Shown here piece by piece: positions 1-7,030 of a stretch of 13,119 nt of DNA; the first letter of the stretch is position 1, and each line of letters starts with the position of its first letter. The stretch comes from Dimargaris cristalligena (taxonomy: Eukaryota > Kickxellomycota > Dimargaritomycetes > Dimargaritales > Dimargaritaceae). The stretch is from the NCBI GenBank assembly GCA_027576995.1, contig JANBQC010000706.1, positions 1 through 13,119 on the forward strand. The letters run 5' to 3'. The position numbers and the translations under genes are program-made. A model generated the notes under the pieces. The model did not search any database. It saw only the letters and a list, made by a program, of their open reading frames with translations, and had not been told where the DNA came from.

Positions 1-86
1 TCTTTTGCCGATTTTTACCAGACGTTTATTACTGTTTAAACTTTCCTTTTCACTATTCTCCTGCTATTGCACAACACGAAAACAAG

Positions 87-159
87 GGGGGTCTAGCTCA
101 AATGGGAGAGCGCTCGCTTAGCATGCGAGAGGCACGGGGATCGATACCCTGGTCCTCCA
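87..159 (+). tRNA. tRNA-Ala (anticodon AGC)
   Basis: Decodes alanine GCU/GCC codons. The 73-nt cloverleaf folds fully by eye: acceptor arm 87-93 with 152-158, discriminator A159, D stem GCTC (96-99) with GAGC (108-111), anticodon stem CTCGC (113-117) with GCGAG (125-129), loop TTAGCAT with anticodon AGC at 120-122, five-base variable loop, and T stem CGGGG (135-139) with CCCTG (147-151). The third acceptor pair is G89-T156, the G3:U70 wobble that marks alanine tRNAs for alanyl-tRNA synthetase. There is no intron and the 3' CCA is not encoded, as usual in eukaryotes. Box A begins TAGCTC at 94 and box B is GGATCGATACC at 138-148. One acceptor pair (T92/T153, positions 6 and 67) is mismatched. 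Confidence 0.95.
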
Positions 160-161
160 AA

Positions 162-167
162 TTTTTT
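162..167 (+). terminator. RNA polymerase III terminator of tRNA-Ala
   Basis: A run of six T residues starts three bases after the discriminator base of the tRNA. T runs of this length end pol III transcription in fungi and other eukaryotes. Confidence 0.8.
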
Positions 168-1017
168 AAATTTGCAGTTATCGCAGAACTATTTAATAAA
201 CGGCTTTTATATATATTATAGGTAAGAAACATGGTCCTATTATGTTTGAGGAGCAGTTTTTTTTTTTTTAAATTAGTATAATTGAATAACATCATGAGGT
301 AATATGACCTGTGATTTAACCTATTTTCAATACTATATTCAGAAAAATAGTCATATATAATCCCCAAACTATAATAATTACCAGGAATATCCTCACTTAT
401 TTATGTTTCATTAGATTAGAACTACTTGTAATTATCAAGTTTATTAACTACTATTATTATTAAATTTGAATAACTCACCTTCCAAATTCTGCATACTACC
501 TGTACCCATAAACTACTCCATGAATATTGTGCTCCTCATGCCACTACTGTCTACCCTTTTTGAGCCTGATTATAGCTTGCCAATTAATACACAGCCCACT
601 TATATCTATTCTCCAATTGGACCACAGTGACTACTGTTTCACAGAGAGAGACCCCCCACCAAGTATCAAAGATTTCCCAAAAATATTGGTGCTAGTCAGG
701 CCATCCCCCCTAAGGGCTCTAAGCAACATATTGGGGATAATAACCATTATTTATGCTTATATTCCAAATCAGCCCATGTGGGTTTAGTTGTATATTTTTA
801 TATGCTTGGGTTTATTATCCCTGTACTAGTCATATCAAACCCTTCACACATTAGCACAACCACTATCACCCATGACTCCCAGCAGCAGAAGCATTCTAGC
901 TCCCCATATACCTTAGACAAGATTGGGTAGTTGGATGATTTGTATAGTACCATCACAGCACTCTCTGCACTGAACACCGGGGGGCAGAGAATAAAAAAGT
1001 GAGGATAAAGTCATTAG

Positions 1018-1660
1018 GATGAAGGGTTATTTAATAGGGAGGCGCCAAGTCACTTTACTCCAGTTACACATCCAAGTGTATCTGGCCATTCCATTGATGG
1101 CTCAATTGATTCAGTTGCCATGGGCTCTTCAACCAGTGGTGTTCACCCAGCTAATTCAGTGGCAGTCAACCCCACCTAGCCTGCCAATCCCGCCTTTGAT
1201 ATACTGGAAGGTATAAATGGCAAAGGAATACACTATTCCACCAGGTTCCTTCTATAGTGCTGGTGGTGATGACCATACCCCACCCACTCACAGGCCACCA
1301 GCAACTAGTGAGAACAATATATATAATCATTTCACTAGGGTGGCCACCAACCCAGTGCACAGCAGCTAGTGGTAATGGTATTGCCAAATGGGGCAGCACG
1401 ACTGCCTCTGATGATAGTCAGGAGCATTGACATCTGTGCAACTGTATTATAACCAAAGAATAGTGACACAAAAAAAGGGGCTACGTACAGGCCCTGGAGG
1501 AGTAGGTGGAATACTTGACAGCCAAAGTGGGCCGATATCGTAAAGGGCTGGATATGACCAACACAAAGTTAGCTCTGGTTACCATGAGAGAAGAAGGTAC
1601 CACCGCCGCCGTCTTTTTACCCTTCGCCACTCATCCTCCTTCACTCATCGATATACCTAT
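1018..1660 (+). pseudogene. possible decayed coding region, unknown origin
   Basis: Several short open segments with protein-like composition are broken by stops and frame changes. Frame 1 runs from 1018 to 1254 with one TAG at 1177-1179 and encodes a Ser/His/Pro-rich stretch. Frame 2 runs from 1217 (ATG) to a TAG at 1367-1369 and encodes a Pro/Thr-rich stretch. Frame 3 after 1467 has one TAG at 1503-1505, then a charged, helix-like segment (V-E-Y-L-T-A-K-V-G-R-Y-R-K). A Pro/Ser-rich part followed by a charged helix would suit a decayed gag-like protein or an old host gene. There is no zinc knuckle, protease or polymerase motif to prove a retroelement, so the assignment is weak. Confidence 0.2.
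1231..1371. repeat. cluster of short inverted repeats
   Basis: Within about 140 bp I see perfect inverted pairs: CACTAT (1231-1236) with ATAGTG (1254-1259); CCACCAG (1238-1244) with CTGGTGG (1260-1266); GCTGGTGG (1259-1266) with CCACCAGC (1295-1302); the 10-bp palindrome GGTGGCCACC (1339-1348); and CACTAG (1333-1338) with CTAGTG (1366-1371). Several pairs share bases, so not all can form together. Function unknown. Confidence 0.4.
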
Positions 1661-2099
1661 CACCAGTCAATAACCCCTTCCTTCATCAACTCCACCTTTT
1701 GCACATCTAACCAATAATACCATTCGTTGTTGTAAAACGAAAGTCCGCTACCACGACAAGCCATTCTCCCCCCCCCCTTTTTGGGCCACTAATTCAACAG
1801 GGCTGATTTCCCCCGTTCAAATAAAAACGGCGTCATATTTTTCGATGGAATATTCAAGACAGCGCTTCAGACTGAGACAATGTAGCCCCGACTCAGCCTT
1901 CCTAGGGATGTCAGTATTTTTTATTCGTACACTGTGGCTAAACCTACACCCGACCCATTTCCTTTGAATTCCCCTGCATCATTCTCCGATTTTATCTATT
2001 TTTGTCGAGTCTCTTTGTACTCAATTTCGCACAATGGTTGCACAACTCCTCGCTGTTAGATATCAACCACATCGCTATTGCGAGCCCCCTATGTGCCCT

Positions 2100-2144
2100 C
2101 TATTCTATTCTATTCTATTCTATTCTATTCTATTCTATTCTATT
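2100..2144 (+). repeat. (CTATT)9 microsatellite
   Basis: Nine perfect tandem copies of a pentanucleotide, 45 bp. It sits just upstream of a T-rich tract and a consensus 3' splice site (acceptor AG at 2172-2173), so it may lie inside an intron. Its length is not a multiple of three and it would be disruptive if translated. Confidence 0.95.
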
Positions 2145-2182
2145 GGTGTATAGTCATTTCTTTTTTTTTACAGGCTCTAGTC

Positions 2183-2485
2183 ATGAAAGTTGGGAGAGGC
2201 CCTGATGTCCCCCATTTGAGACCTGTCCTCTTCAAACAGCTGGATGATGGACTAAAAATACAAGTCGGTAGTGCAGTTTACGATAATGTGATTATGTGCA
2301 TGCTGCGCCTGTATGGAATATACCAGAAAGTAGACCCGAATGGAAATTACATGCATGCTATATCTTTAAGCTGCCACTTACTATGCTCACCAGTTAATAC
2401 ATGTTTCTGTCGATTAGCGGATATTGGGGGCGTAGTTGGGTCACCAGCATCTAATCCTCGGCTTGAAAGCAACCGAGCCAGGTGA
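2183..2485 (+). CDS. hypothetical protein or last exon, 100 codons
   Basis: Not recognised. The first two thirds look coding: a mixed, well-balanced sequence with basic, acidic and hydrophobic residues (for example F-K-Q-L-D-D-G-L-K-I) up to about residue 58. The rest is Cys/Ser-rich and less convincing. The segment follows a strong acceptor (T-run then TACAG, AG at 2172-2173), so it may be the 3' exon of a two-exon gene. One model starts at ATG 2034, uses a GTTAGA donor at 2055 and removes 119 nt including the microsatellite; the frame is kept, but the donor is weak. An AATAAA lies 50 nt after the stop. With no upstream exon, ATG 2183 is the first start. Existence of a gene here is uncertain. 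Confidence 0.35.
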   Translation: MKVGRGPDVPHLRPVLFKQLDDGLKIQVGSAVYDNVIMCMLRLYGIYQKVDPNGNYMHAISLSCHLLCSPVNTCFCRLADIGGVVGSPASNPRLESNRAR

Positions 2486-2534
2486 GGTCTTAACTGCCCG
2501 TTTTGAAACCGCAATGGTTGTATATAATCAGGTA

Positions 2535-2540
2535 AATAAA
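2535..2540 (+). promoter_or_regulatory. possible poly(A) signal AATAAA
   Basis: Canonical hexamer about 50 nt downstream of the stop at 2485. It fits the 3' end of the small gene proposed at 2183-2485, but the hexamer is common by chance in AT-rich DNA. Confidence 0.3.
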
Positions 2541-3212
2541 GGGTGTATAATGGCGTCAAAATGGGCTCGGTTGGGGAAAGACGAGATTTAGCCCCGTCCA
2601 ATCATCCATTGTAATTAAACCTGCCCATGTTGGATCTCCAAGAGAAGGTGTGGGGAGGTGAAAGAAAGAACACATGGTATATACCCATGGACGAGTGCCT
2701 CACTCTTTTTCCCCATAGTGTACGGTGAATATCCGTTCGGCCAGTTTCCGCATTGGATTCACTTAGTCCCAGAACTACCCTCATCCTATTGCCCTCGAGG
2801 ACGGGTGTAACCCATCCATCCCGCCCACTGCTATCCGCCCCAAGTCAGTCCGTAGATTCGGCTCTTGACTGCGATCATTATTGATAACAAAGGAAATACC
2901 GTTTATATTACTTCATGCAATTTAATTACAATTGCCTCCCCCAGTATTCTATCAGTTGCGTATAGGGTAACATAGATGGTTCAATGAAGTTGAAGACCGA
3001 AATAGATTAATCGAAAGACCCTAGTATCCTTCTCCTCCACCGCAAACTCTTTGACCCACTTCCACTCCAGGTGGTCGAAAATATTACAATTTCGCTCCAT
3101 TAGGGACGAGGCACTGTTAGCCACCCACCCTTCCCCCGTTTATAAACTACGCTCGATTTCCCCCTCTCCCTACGCTCCTTGTTCATTAACTAATACTACC
3201 TCTTCGGGCCCG
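2541..3212. other. intergenic region upstream of the secreted-protein gene
   Basis: No supported gene. A 60-codon minus-strand frame at 2602-2784 starts with ATG but has no other support. The right part, about 3020-3212, becomes C/T-rich on the plus strand and includes the palindrome GTTTATAAAC at 3138-3147. This is promoter-like for the gene starting at 3421. On the plus strand no ATG occurs from about 2986 to 3420. Confidence 0.5.
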
Positions 3213-3219
3213 TATAAAT
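3213..3219 (+). promoter_or_regulatory. candidate TATA box (TATAAAT)
   Basis: TATAAAT lies about 200 bp upstream of the ATG at 3421. The sequence between them has no ATG and contains a pyrimidine-rich block (about 3380-3405), a common feature of fungal promoters and leaders. Other TATA-like strings near 3298 and 3317 could serve instead. Confidence 0.4.
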
Positions 3220-3420
3220 TTCCGTAAATTATTACCCCAATTACCTATCATATTCTAATTAGCCATTCGTTTGGACAGGGGCCGTGTTGCCGCTATTCGA
3301 TATAGTAGTGGGTTTATATTATATTGTTCGTCTTTCTCCATTTTAAGAGTATCTGTATCTTTGTATCGTATTATCCTTATACTTCCCCCTCTCTCCCCCA
3401 CCCATTCACTGCCACTTAGC

Positions 3421-4635
3421 ATGTGCCCCGTCTTTTCCCGCAATCGACCTTTGGCCTATGCCACGATGGTGGCGCTTTTCGCCCTAGTCGCGCTTAACAG
3501 CATGGTGCACGGTAGTCCAGCGCCCAATATGGGAGAATCCCTCCCGGTCCTCGGACTATGGGATCCCCTCAATAGCCCGGACCCTATGCCTAACCGCGAA
3601 CCGCTTCCGTTTGCCGATATCCAGGCCTTGGTGCGGCAGTGGGTCGAACAAACTGTCAATAGGTTCATCGTCGACCAAGGGGCAAACCCAAAAGGGAAGA
3701 CTGTCCCTTCGTATCTGAGAAATATCCAGGTGGAGTCTACCCCCATGCGGTTCAAGAAAAGAAATAATCTCATTGGGACGGCCTTGGAGATTATTCATGT
3801 GCTATGGTGCGGCATTACCCGCCGTTATCTGGTGTCTATTCAACGCCGCATTAGTTGGACCGAGCGCGTGGGGGGTGAGACCCTTACCCTACAACTCAGA
3901 GAGTACTCTGTCCAAGGCCACCAGGCAAACGGAGTCGGTGGTCAGGCGGAAAATGACGAGCCCTTGGCTAAGAGTCTAATCACTATCAACCAGGACGAAG
4001 CCATCGGATTTATCACCCGCAAACTATTGAAGGGAGAAGCGCCCGATCTAAAACCAGTGCTCTTAGGTATTTATCGGGACGAGCTAGCGGGCTTTCCCAA
4101 TTTAGGCTACGAGTACGATGGTGTTAACAAACAGTTCCGGCTGGCTAAACTTGTCGAAGAACAGTGGGAGAACGTGGCGACCATGACCGTGCGATCCCCA
4201 TGGTGGGCTTTTCAACAATATTTGGTCCCAGCAGAAATGGTCGTCTTGAACTATGAGGTTTATGCGGGGGCTACTGTGGGGAGCGTTCTCGGAAATGGAT
4301 ATGTTTTCAATTACCCCATCCACCCGGAAATTAGAGCGTACGCTACCACTGAGTTTCGGGGAAAATTGGAACTTGTGCCCCTGGAGTCGTTGCCCGCTCT
4401 GACGAAAAAACAAAAGAACCAAAGTCGCCAGGGGGGAAACCCAATTTCAATGGTGCGCATGAAGTTTTTGGGTGATAGCCGAAAGATAATTGAAGAAACA
4501 CAACCCTTTCTTGCCGGTGGCAAAGGTGAATCATTCTTTGATAAGGTCAAGAATCGTATTGCAGATGTAGGTGGACACCTTCAATCCCGTGGCTGGAGCA
4601 CTGCGTGCGGGCTACCCCTATCTATGGTAACCTGA
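3421..4635 (+). CDS. predicted secreted protein of unknown function, 404 aa
   Basis: I do not recognise a family. The ATG at 3421 is the first one after an ATG-free leader of about 430 bp and has A at -3; the frame is open further upstream but only from a TTG. The N terminus reads as a signal peptide: basic n-region with R7 and R9, hydrophobic core about residues 16-25 (M-V-A-L-F-A-L-V-A-L), and a likely cut after V-H-G31. A second ATG at 3466 would keep the hydrophobic core but lose the basic part. The mature chain has only two cysteines, C130 and C396, one N-glycosylation sequon at N333, basic patches around 110-114 and 134-143, and Trp/Tyr-rich segments around 260-300. Residues 117-131 are hydrophobic but short for a membrane span. 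It ends with tandem TGA stops. No intron is needed. Confidence 0.8.
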   Translation: MCPVFSRNRPLAYATMVALFALVALNSMVHGSPAPNMGESLPVLGLWDPLNSPDPMPNREPLPFADIQALVRQWVEQTVNRFIVDQGANPKGKTVPSYLRNIQVESTPMRFKKRNNLIGTALEIIHVLWCGITRRYLVSIQRRISWTERVGGETLTLQLREYSVQGHQANGVGGQAENDEPLAKSLITINQDEAIGFITRKLLKGEAPDLKPVLLGIYRDELAGFPNLGYEYDGVNKQFRLAKLVEEQWENVATMTVRSPWWAFQQYLVPAEMVVLNYEVYAGATVGSVLGNGYVFNYPIHPEIRAYATTEFRGKLELVPLESLPALTKKQKNQSRQGGNPISMVRMKFLGDSRKIIEETQPFLAGGKGESFFDKVKNRIADVGGHLQSRGWSTACGLPLSMVT

Positions 4636-4912
4636 TGATTTTCTCATATTAATTCACAATAGGGGGAATATTGCTAACTCTAGTGGGGTACCCCGGTATG
4701 CCCAAATAGGCTTAAATCCGAGGCTATCTTATTGAACTAGAATTATAAATGTATTTCTTGTACATCTTTTAAAGCAACCGAATAATTTGGACCGCATTAT
4801 AGCGAATCGATATTCTCTCTCTGTATGGATTTGGTATATCTTCCAGAAGTAGAATTGACGGCCGGGAAGCTTCCAATGAACCCCTCCAATTTACCGTGTA
4901 CATCAGCCTAAC
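4636..4912. other. intergenic region
   Basis: AT-rich 3' flank of the secreted-protein gene with no exact AATAAA on the plus strand. A 28-codon ATG frame at 4825-4911 has protein-like composition, but its TAA stop lies one base before the splice donor at 4913, so it cannot read across the intron. It could be an upstream ORF in the leader of the next locus or chance. Confidence 0.4.
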
Positions 4913-5027
4913 GTAAGTATATTTGAAACAGCCACTGTTGTATAATCTGGCCAGCTCACCGGTAGTTTTGGAAGCAAAGTGAATGATTCCTCGGCGTTAT
5001 ACTCTTACTTGCGCTACCCTTTTACAG
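4913..5027 (+). other. candidate intron, perhaps in a 5' leader
   Basis: The donor GTAAGTAT is a near-perfect match to the spliceosomal consensus. The acceptor is pyrimidine-rich and ends TTTTACAG, with a branch-like CTTAC at about 5004-5008; length 115 nt. The one ATG frame I found upstream (from 4825) is closed just before the donor, and the frame continuing past the acceptor (5029-5082) stops at TAA 5083-5085. A leader intron of the locus starting near 5117 or 5191 is therefore the simplest reading. An alternative shorter intron with donor GTGAAT at 4979 uses the same acceptor and joins two plausible coding bits. Confidence 0.4.
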
Positions 5028-5116
5028 CCCCACCAAGGGCTATAAGAATTGGGTATTTATAATGATGCTCGTAATTCCCTCCATCTAACTCTGCCTGATT
5101 GATTTACTTGCCACGA

Positions 5117-5206
5117 ATGTCCCTCTATGCGCCCGTACCTACCGATATATCACTGTCACTAGCAGAAGACTTCGATCACCAAACAATGCAATGGAAGGAA
5201 AAATAA
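5117..5206 (+). CDS. short frame overlapping the start of the next locus
   Basis: A 29-codon frame from ATG 5117 reads like a protein N terminus (M-S-L-Y-A-P-V-P-T-D-I then an acidic S-L-A-E-D-F-D). It ends at TAA 5204-5206, in a different frame from the ATG at 5191. Either it is an upstream ORF that overlaps the main start, or it is the true N terminus of the 5191 locus separated by a frame change. A GT at 5207 and a TTTACAG ending at 5247 lie just after, but that 41-nt interval does not restore the frame because the stop precedes the donor. Confidence 0.3.
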   Translation: MSLYAPVPTDISLSLAEDFDHQTMQWKEK

Positions 5207-6257
5207 GTAATGACTTCCCTAAAATGGCCAGTTGCTATTATTTACAGATTGACGAGGACCAACCCACCGTGGCGCGCCTCTTCTATTTCGTTGATTCAGA
5301 ACACCCCGAAGAATATAGCCAAGACCTGGATAACCCCCATCTTGTGGACCATGTCCTATTCCGCTGGTTTACCGAGCGTCATCTTGGGGGTACTCATTTG
5401 AAGCTAACGCTCGCTCCCCCCACCTCCACCTCCAACCCCACCCTGACAATGCCTACGCCCATGTCTGCCGCGCAAATTGGCCCCGAATACCCCCCACTCT
5501 CCTCCTACTCCTCCTCCTTGACCACAGTTTAGCCCGCGGCCGTATCTTCACGCGATACCAATATGTGTACCCTTACCCAGTCTAGCAAAGCCATTGTGTG
5601 GGCCCTCTCGGATTTATTCGCGCTACTGCTAGACAACGAGACTCGATTCGGCCCGCTTACGGCCCCGCCAGCCTTCTCTTCAGGCGGCCCGGCTGAATCC
5701 TCCCCGAATGACCGACCAAAGGGACCTTCTCCTCCCCCTCCCGGGTTGAGGTCACCAAGCTCCTCCAAACCCCATTGCCTCCTCGCATTATCTTCGCGCG
5801 CCAATATACCACGTCTGATAAGCGCTCGATCCGACCCGGACCTTTCAGCACCGAGCCAGTGCTCATGAAACGTACCTTACGTGAAGCGATTATCCAATCA
5901 AATGCCGCCAAATCCCCCTTGGCCTACGAAGAGTTGGTCATGGTTCAGGCCCAAGTCATCACCAACTTCGGGCTCTATCTTTACTGAACTCTTCGGAAAC
6001 TTCCCACTTCGACAGAAGATGCCAATAAACGTGCAGCCACTAACGGCCGCCCACCACGGCTCATCTCCGATGTGCGTCCCCGGGAATATATCCTAATGTT
6101 AATGATTTCCATCATTAAGAGCTTACCATGCTATCCAACCCTGCACCAATTCCAACAGGCCCTGCGGGAAACTAATCGTGTCATGGGAGCCCGAATTTCC
6201 CATCAAGATCTGGAATCGCTTATGAATGATTTACTCAATCCCCTGAAAATTGAATGA
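5191..6257 (+). pseudogene. interrupted protein-coding locus, unknown function
   Basis: Not recognised. Four stretches have coding-like codon use (many C- or G-ending codons): frame 1 5191-5529, closed by TAG 5530-5532; frame 1 again from 5533 to about 5740 (contains W-A-L-S-D-L-F-A-L-L-L); frame 3 from about 5712 to 5984 (contains M-K-R-T-L-R-E-A-I-I-Q), closed by TGA 5985-5987; and frame 3 5988-6254, ending at TGA 6255-6257 after an amphipathic helix (E-S-L-M-N-D-L-L). Joined, they would give a protein of roughly 350 residues with a Ser/Thr/Pro-rich linker near residues 75-115 and helical C-terminal parts. I tried GT-AG pairs around each break and found none with a good donor that keeps both sides in frame. 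A recent pseudogene, base errors in the assembly, unusual splicing or recoding are all possible. If it is intact in reality it is a CDS, not a pseudogene. Confidence 0.5.
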
Positions 6258-7030
6258 TCATCTCAGGGTGTCTGCCACATGAAGTCTCATAGTGGGTCAC
6301 CCCATTCGTCGGGTATAAAATAATAATAATTCAGAGTATTACAATGGTCTTTACCTGTTCAGTATTTTAGCCTGATCTTATGATTTTATTGAAATATCGG
6401 CTGAAAAGACCCTTAGAATAAGCGTCCGGGGATTTTACTTCAAAAAATCTGCGCTTTTTCCGCCAACCACTATTTTAAAACATCACTTCATTCATTAAAC
6501 CCTGTTACCCCCAAACACATGGACCAACATTCGAAAGTACCAAAGATATTGAACTATGATAAATATTATTGTGATGCACTACGACGACTGGGGCGAATAT
6601 ATTATAGTATTTAAATTAGAACAATGAACAATTTAAGGAAGAATGGGCTAAATGCAAGAGGCGATGGGGTAGGCAGGTAATATCTATGTGTGTATATAGA
6701 AATGACGTAAATAAATCCTAGAAACCCAACGATCGAGGGGGTATGCGCGCTATATTGAATTTCTCCACAAGAATTAAGGAATTAAAAAGAGCTATGGTAC
6801 AAGCACGTGGTATATCGACGGCGCGTCTAGATACAAAAGGGGTGCCCCCTTCCCCACACGTGTGAACGAGGAATCGCTACGATCGGTCATGGAAAGATAA
6901 ATAAAGAGGCGAGGTAAATAGAAAGTATCCACCAATCAACCGAAGAAAAAGTAAATAAGCCTAAGGATATTAAACCCACTGGAGAAGATTGTTAAATAAG
7001 GCAGTGCCAAATTTCAACTACAAGAGGCGG
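6258..7030. other. tail-to-tail intergenic region
   Basis: This lies between the 3' ends of the plus-strand locus and the minus-strand Set3-family gene, and carries both 3' flanks. AT-rich parts include an AATAATAATAATT run after 6318. Palindromes CACGTG (6804-6809) and CACACGTGTG (6855-6864) sit about 53 bp apart, and a small hairpin AAGGGG/CCCCTT (6837-6842 with 6846-6851) lies between them. A TGACGTAA occurs near 6703. A 40-codon ATG frame at 6743-6865 has no other support. For the minus strand the nearest TTTATT (AATAAA on that strand) is far away at 6385-6390, so the Set3-family gene probably uses a variant poly(A) signal. Confidence 0.5.

Larger units (their letters stand above)
168..2033. 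other. AT-rich region without an intact gene
   Basis: No open frame here has convincing codon use or a recognisable domain. Visible content: a T13 run at 257-269, a G6 run near 979, a C10 run at 1768-1777, a patch of open segments with in-frame stops (about 1018-1660), and short inverted repeats at 1231-1371. An 86-codon frame at 527-787 begins with ATG, but its translation has biased, coding-unlike composition (many Ile, Leu and Pro, few charged residues). The region may hold the remains of a mobile element inserted next to the tRNA gene, but I recognise no reverse transcriptase, integrase or transposase motif. Confidence 0.5.

Noticed and set aside
138..148. A at tRNA position 54, which recalls initiator tRNA
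   Set aside because: Eukaryotic tRNA-Ala(AGC) genes commonly carry GGATCGAT in the T loop, and the anticodon and G3:U70 identify alanine.
2602..2784. 60-codon minus-strand ATG frame
   Set aside because: Short, no family likeness, no promoter or poly(A) context; chance length at this composition.
3271..3420. N-terminal extension of the secreted protein
   Set aside because: The extension begins with TTG, not ATG, is hydrophobic and Ser-rich from C/T bias, and covers the likely leader; ATG 3421 gives a normal signal peptide.
5191..5532. Complete 113-residue protein ending at the TAG
   Set aside because: The ORF is real, but coding character continues in the same frame after the TAG, so a stand-alone short gene is less likely than the first part of a broken or longer locus.
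6743..6865. 40-codon plus-strand ATG frame between the convergent genes
   Set aside because: Too short and isolated to support without expression or conservation.
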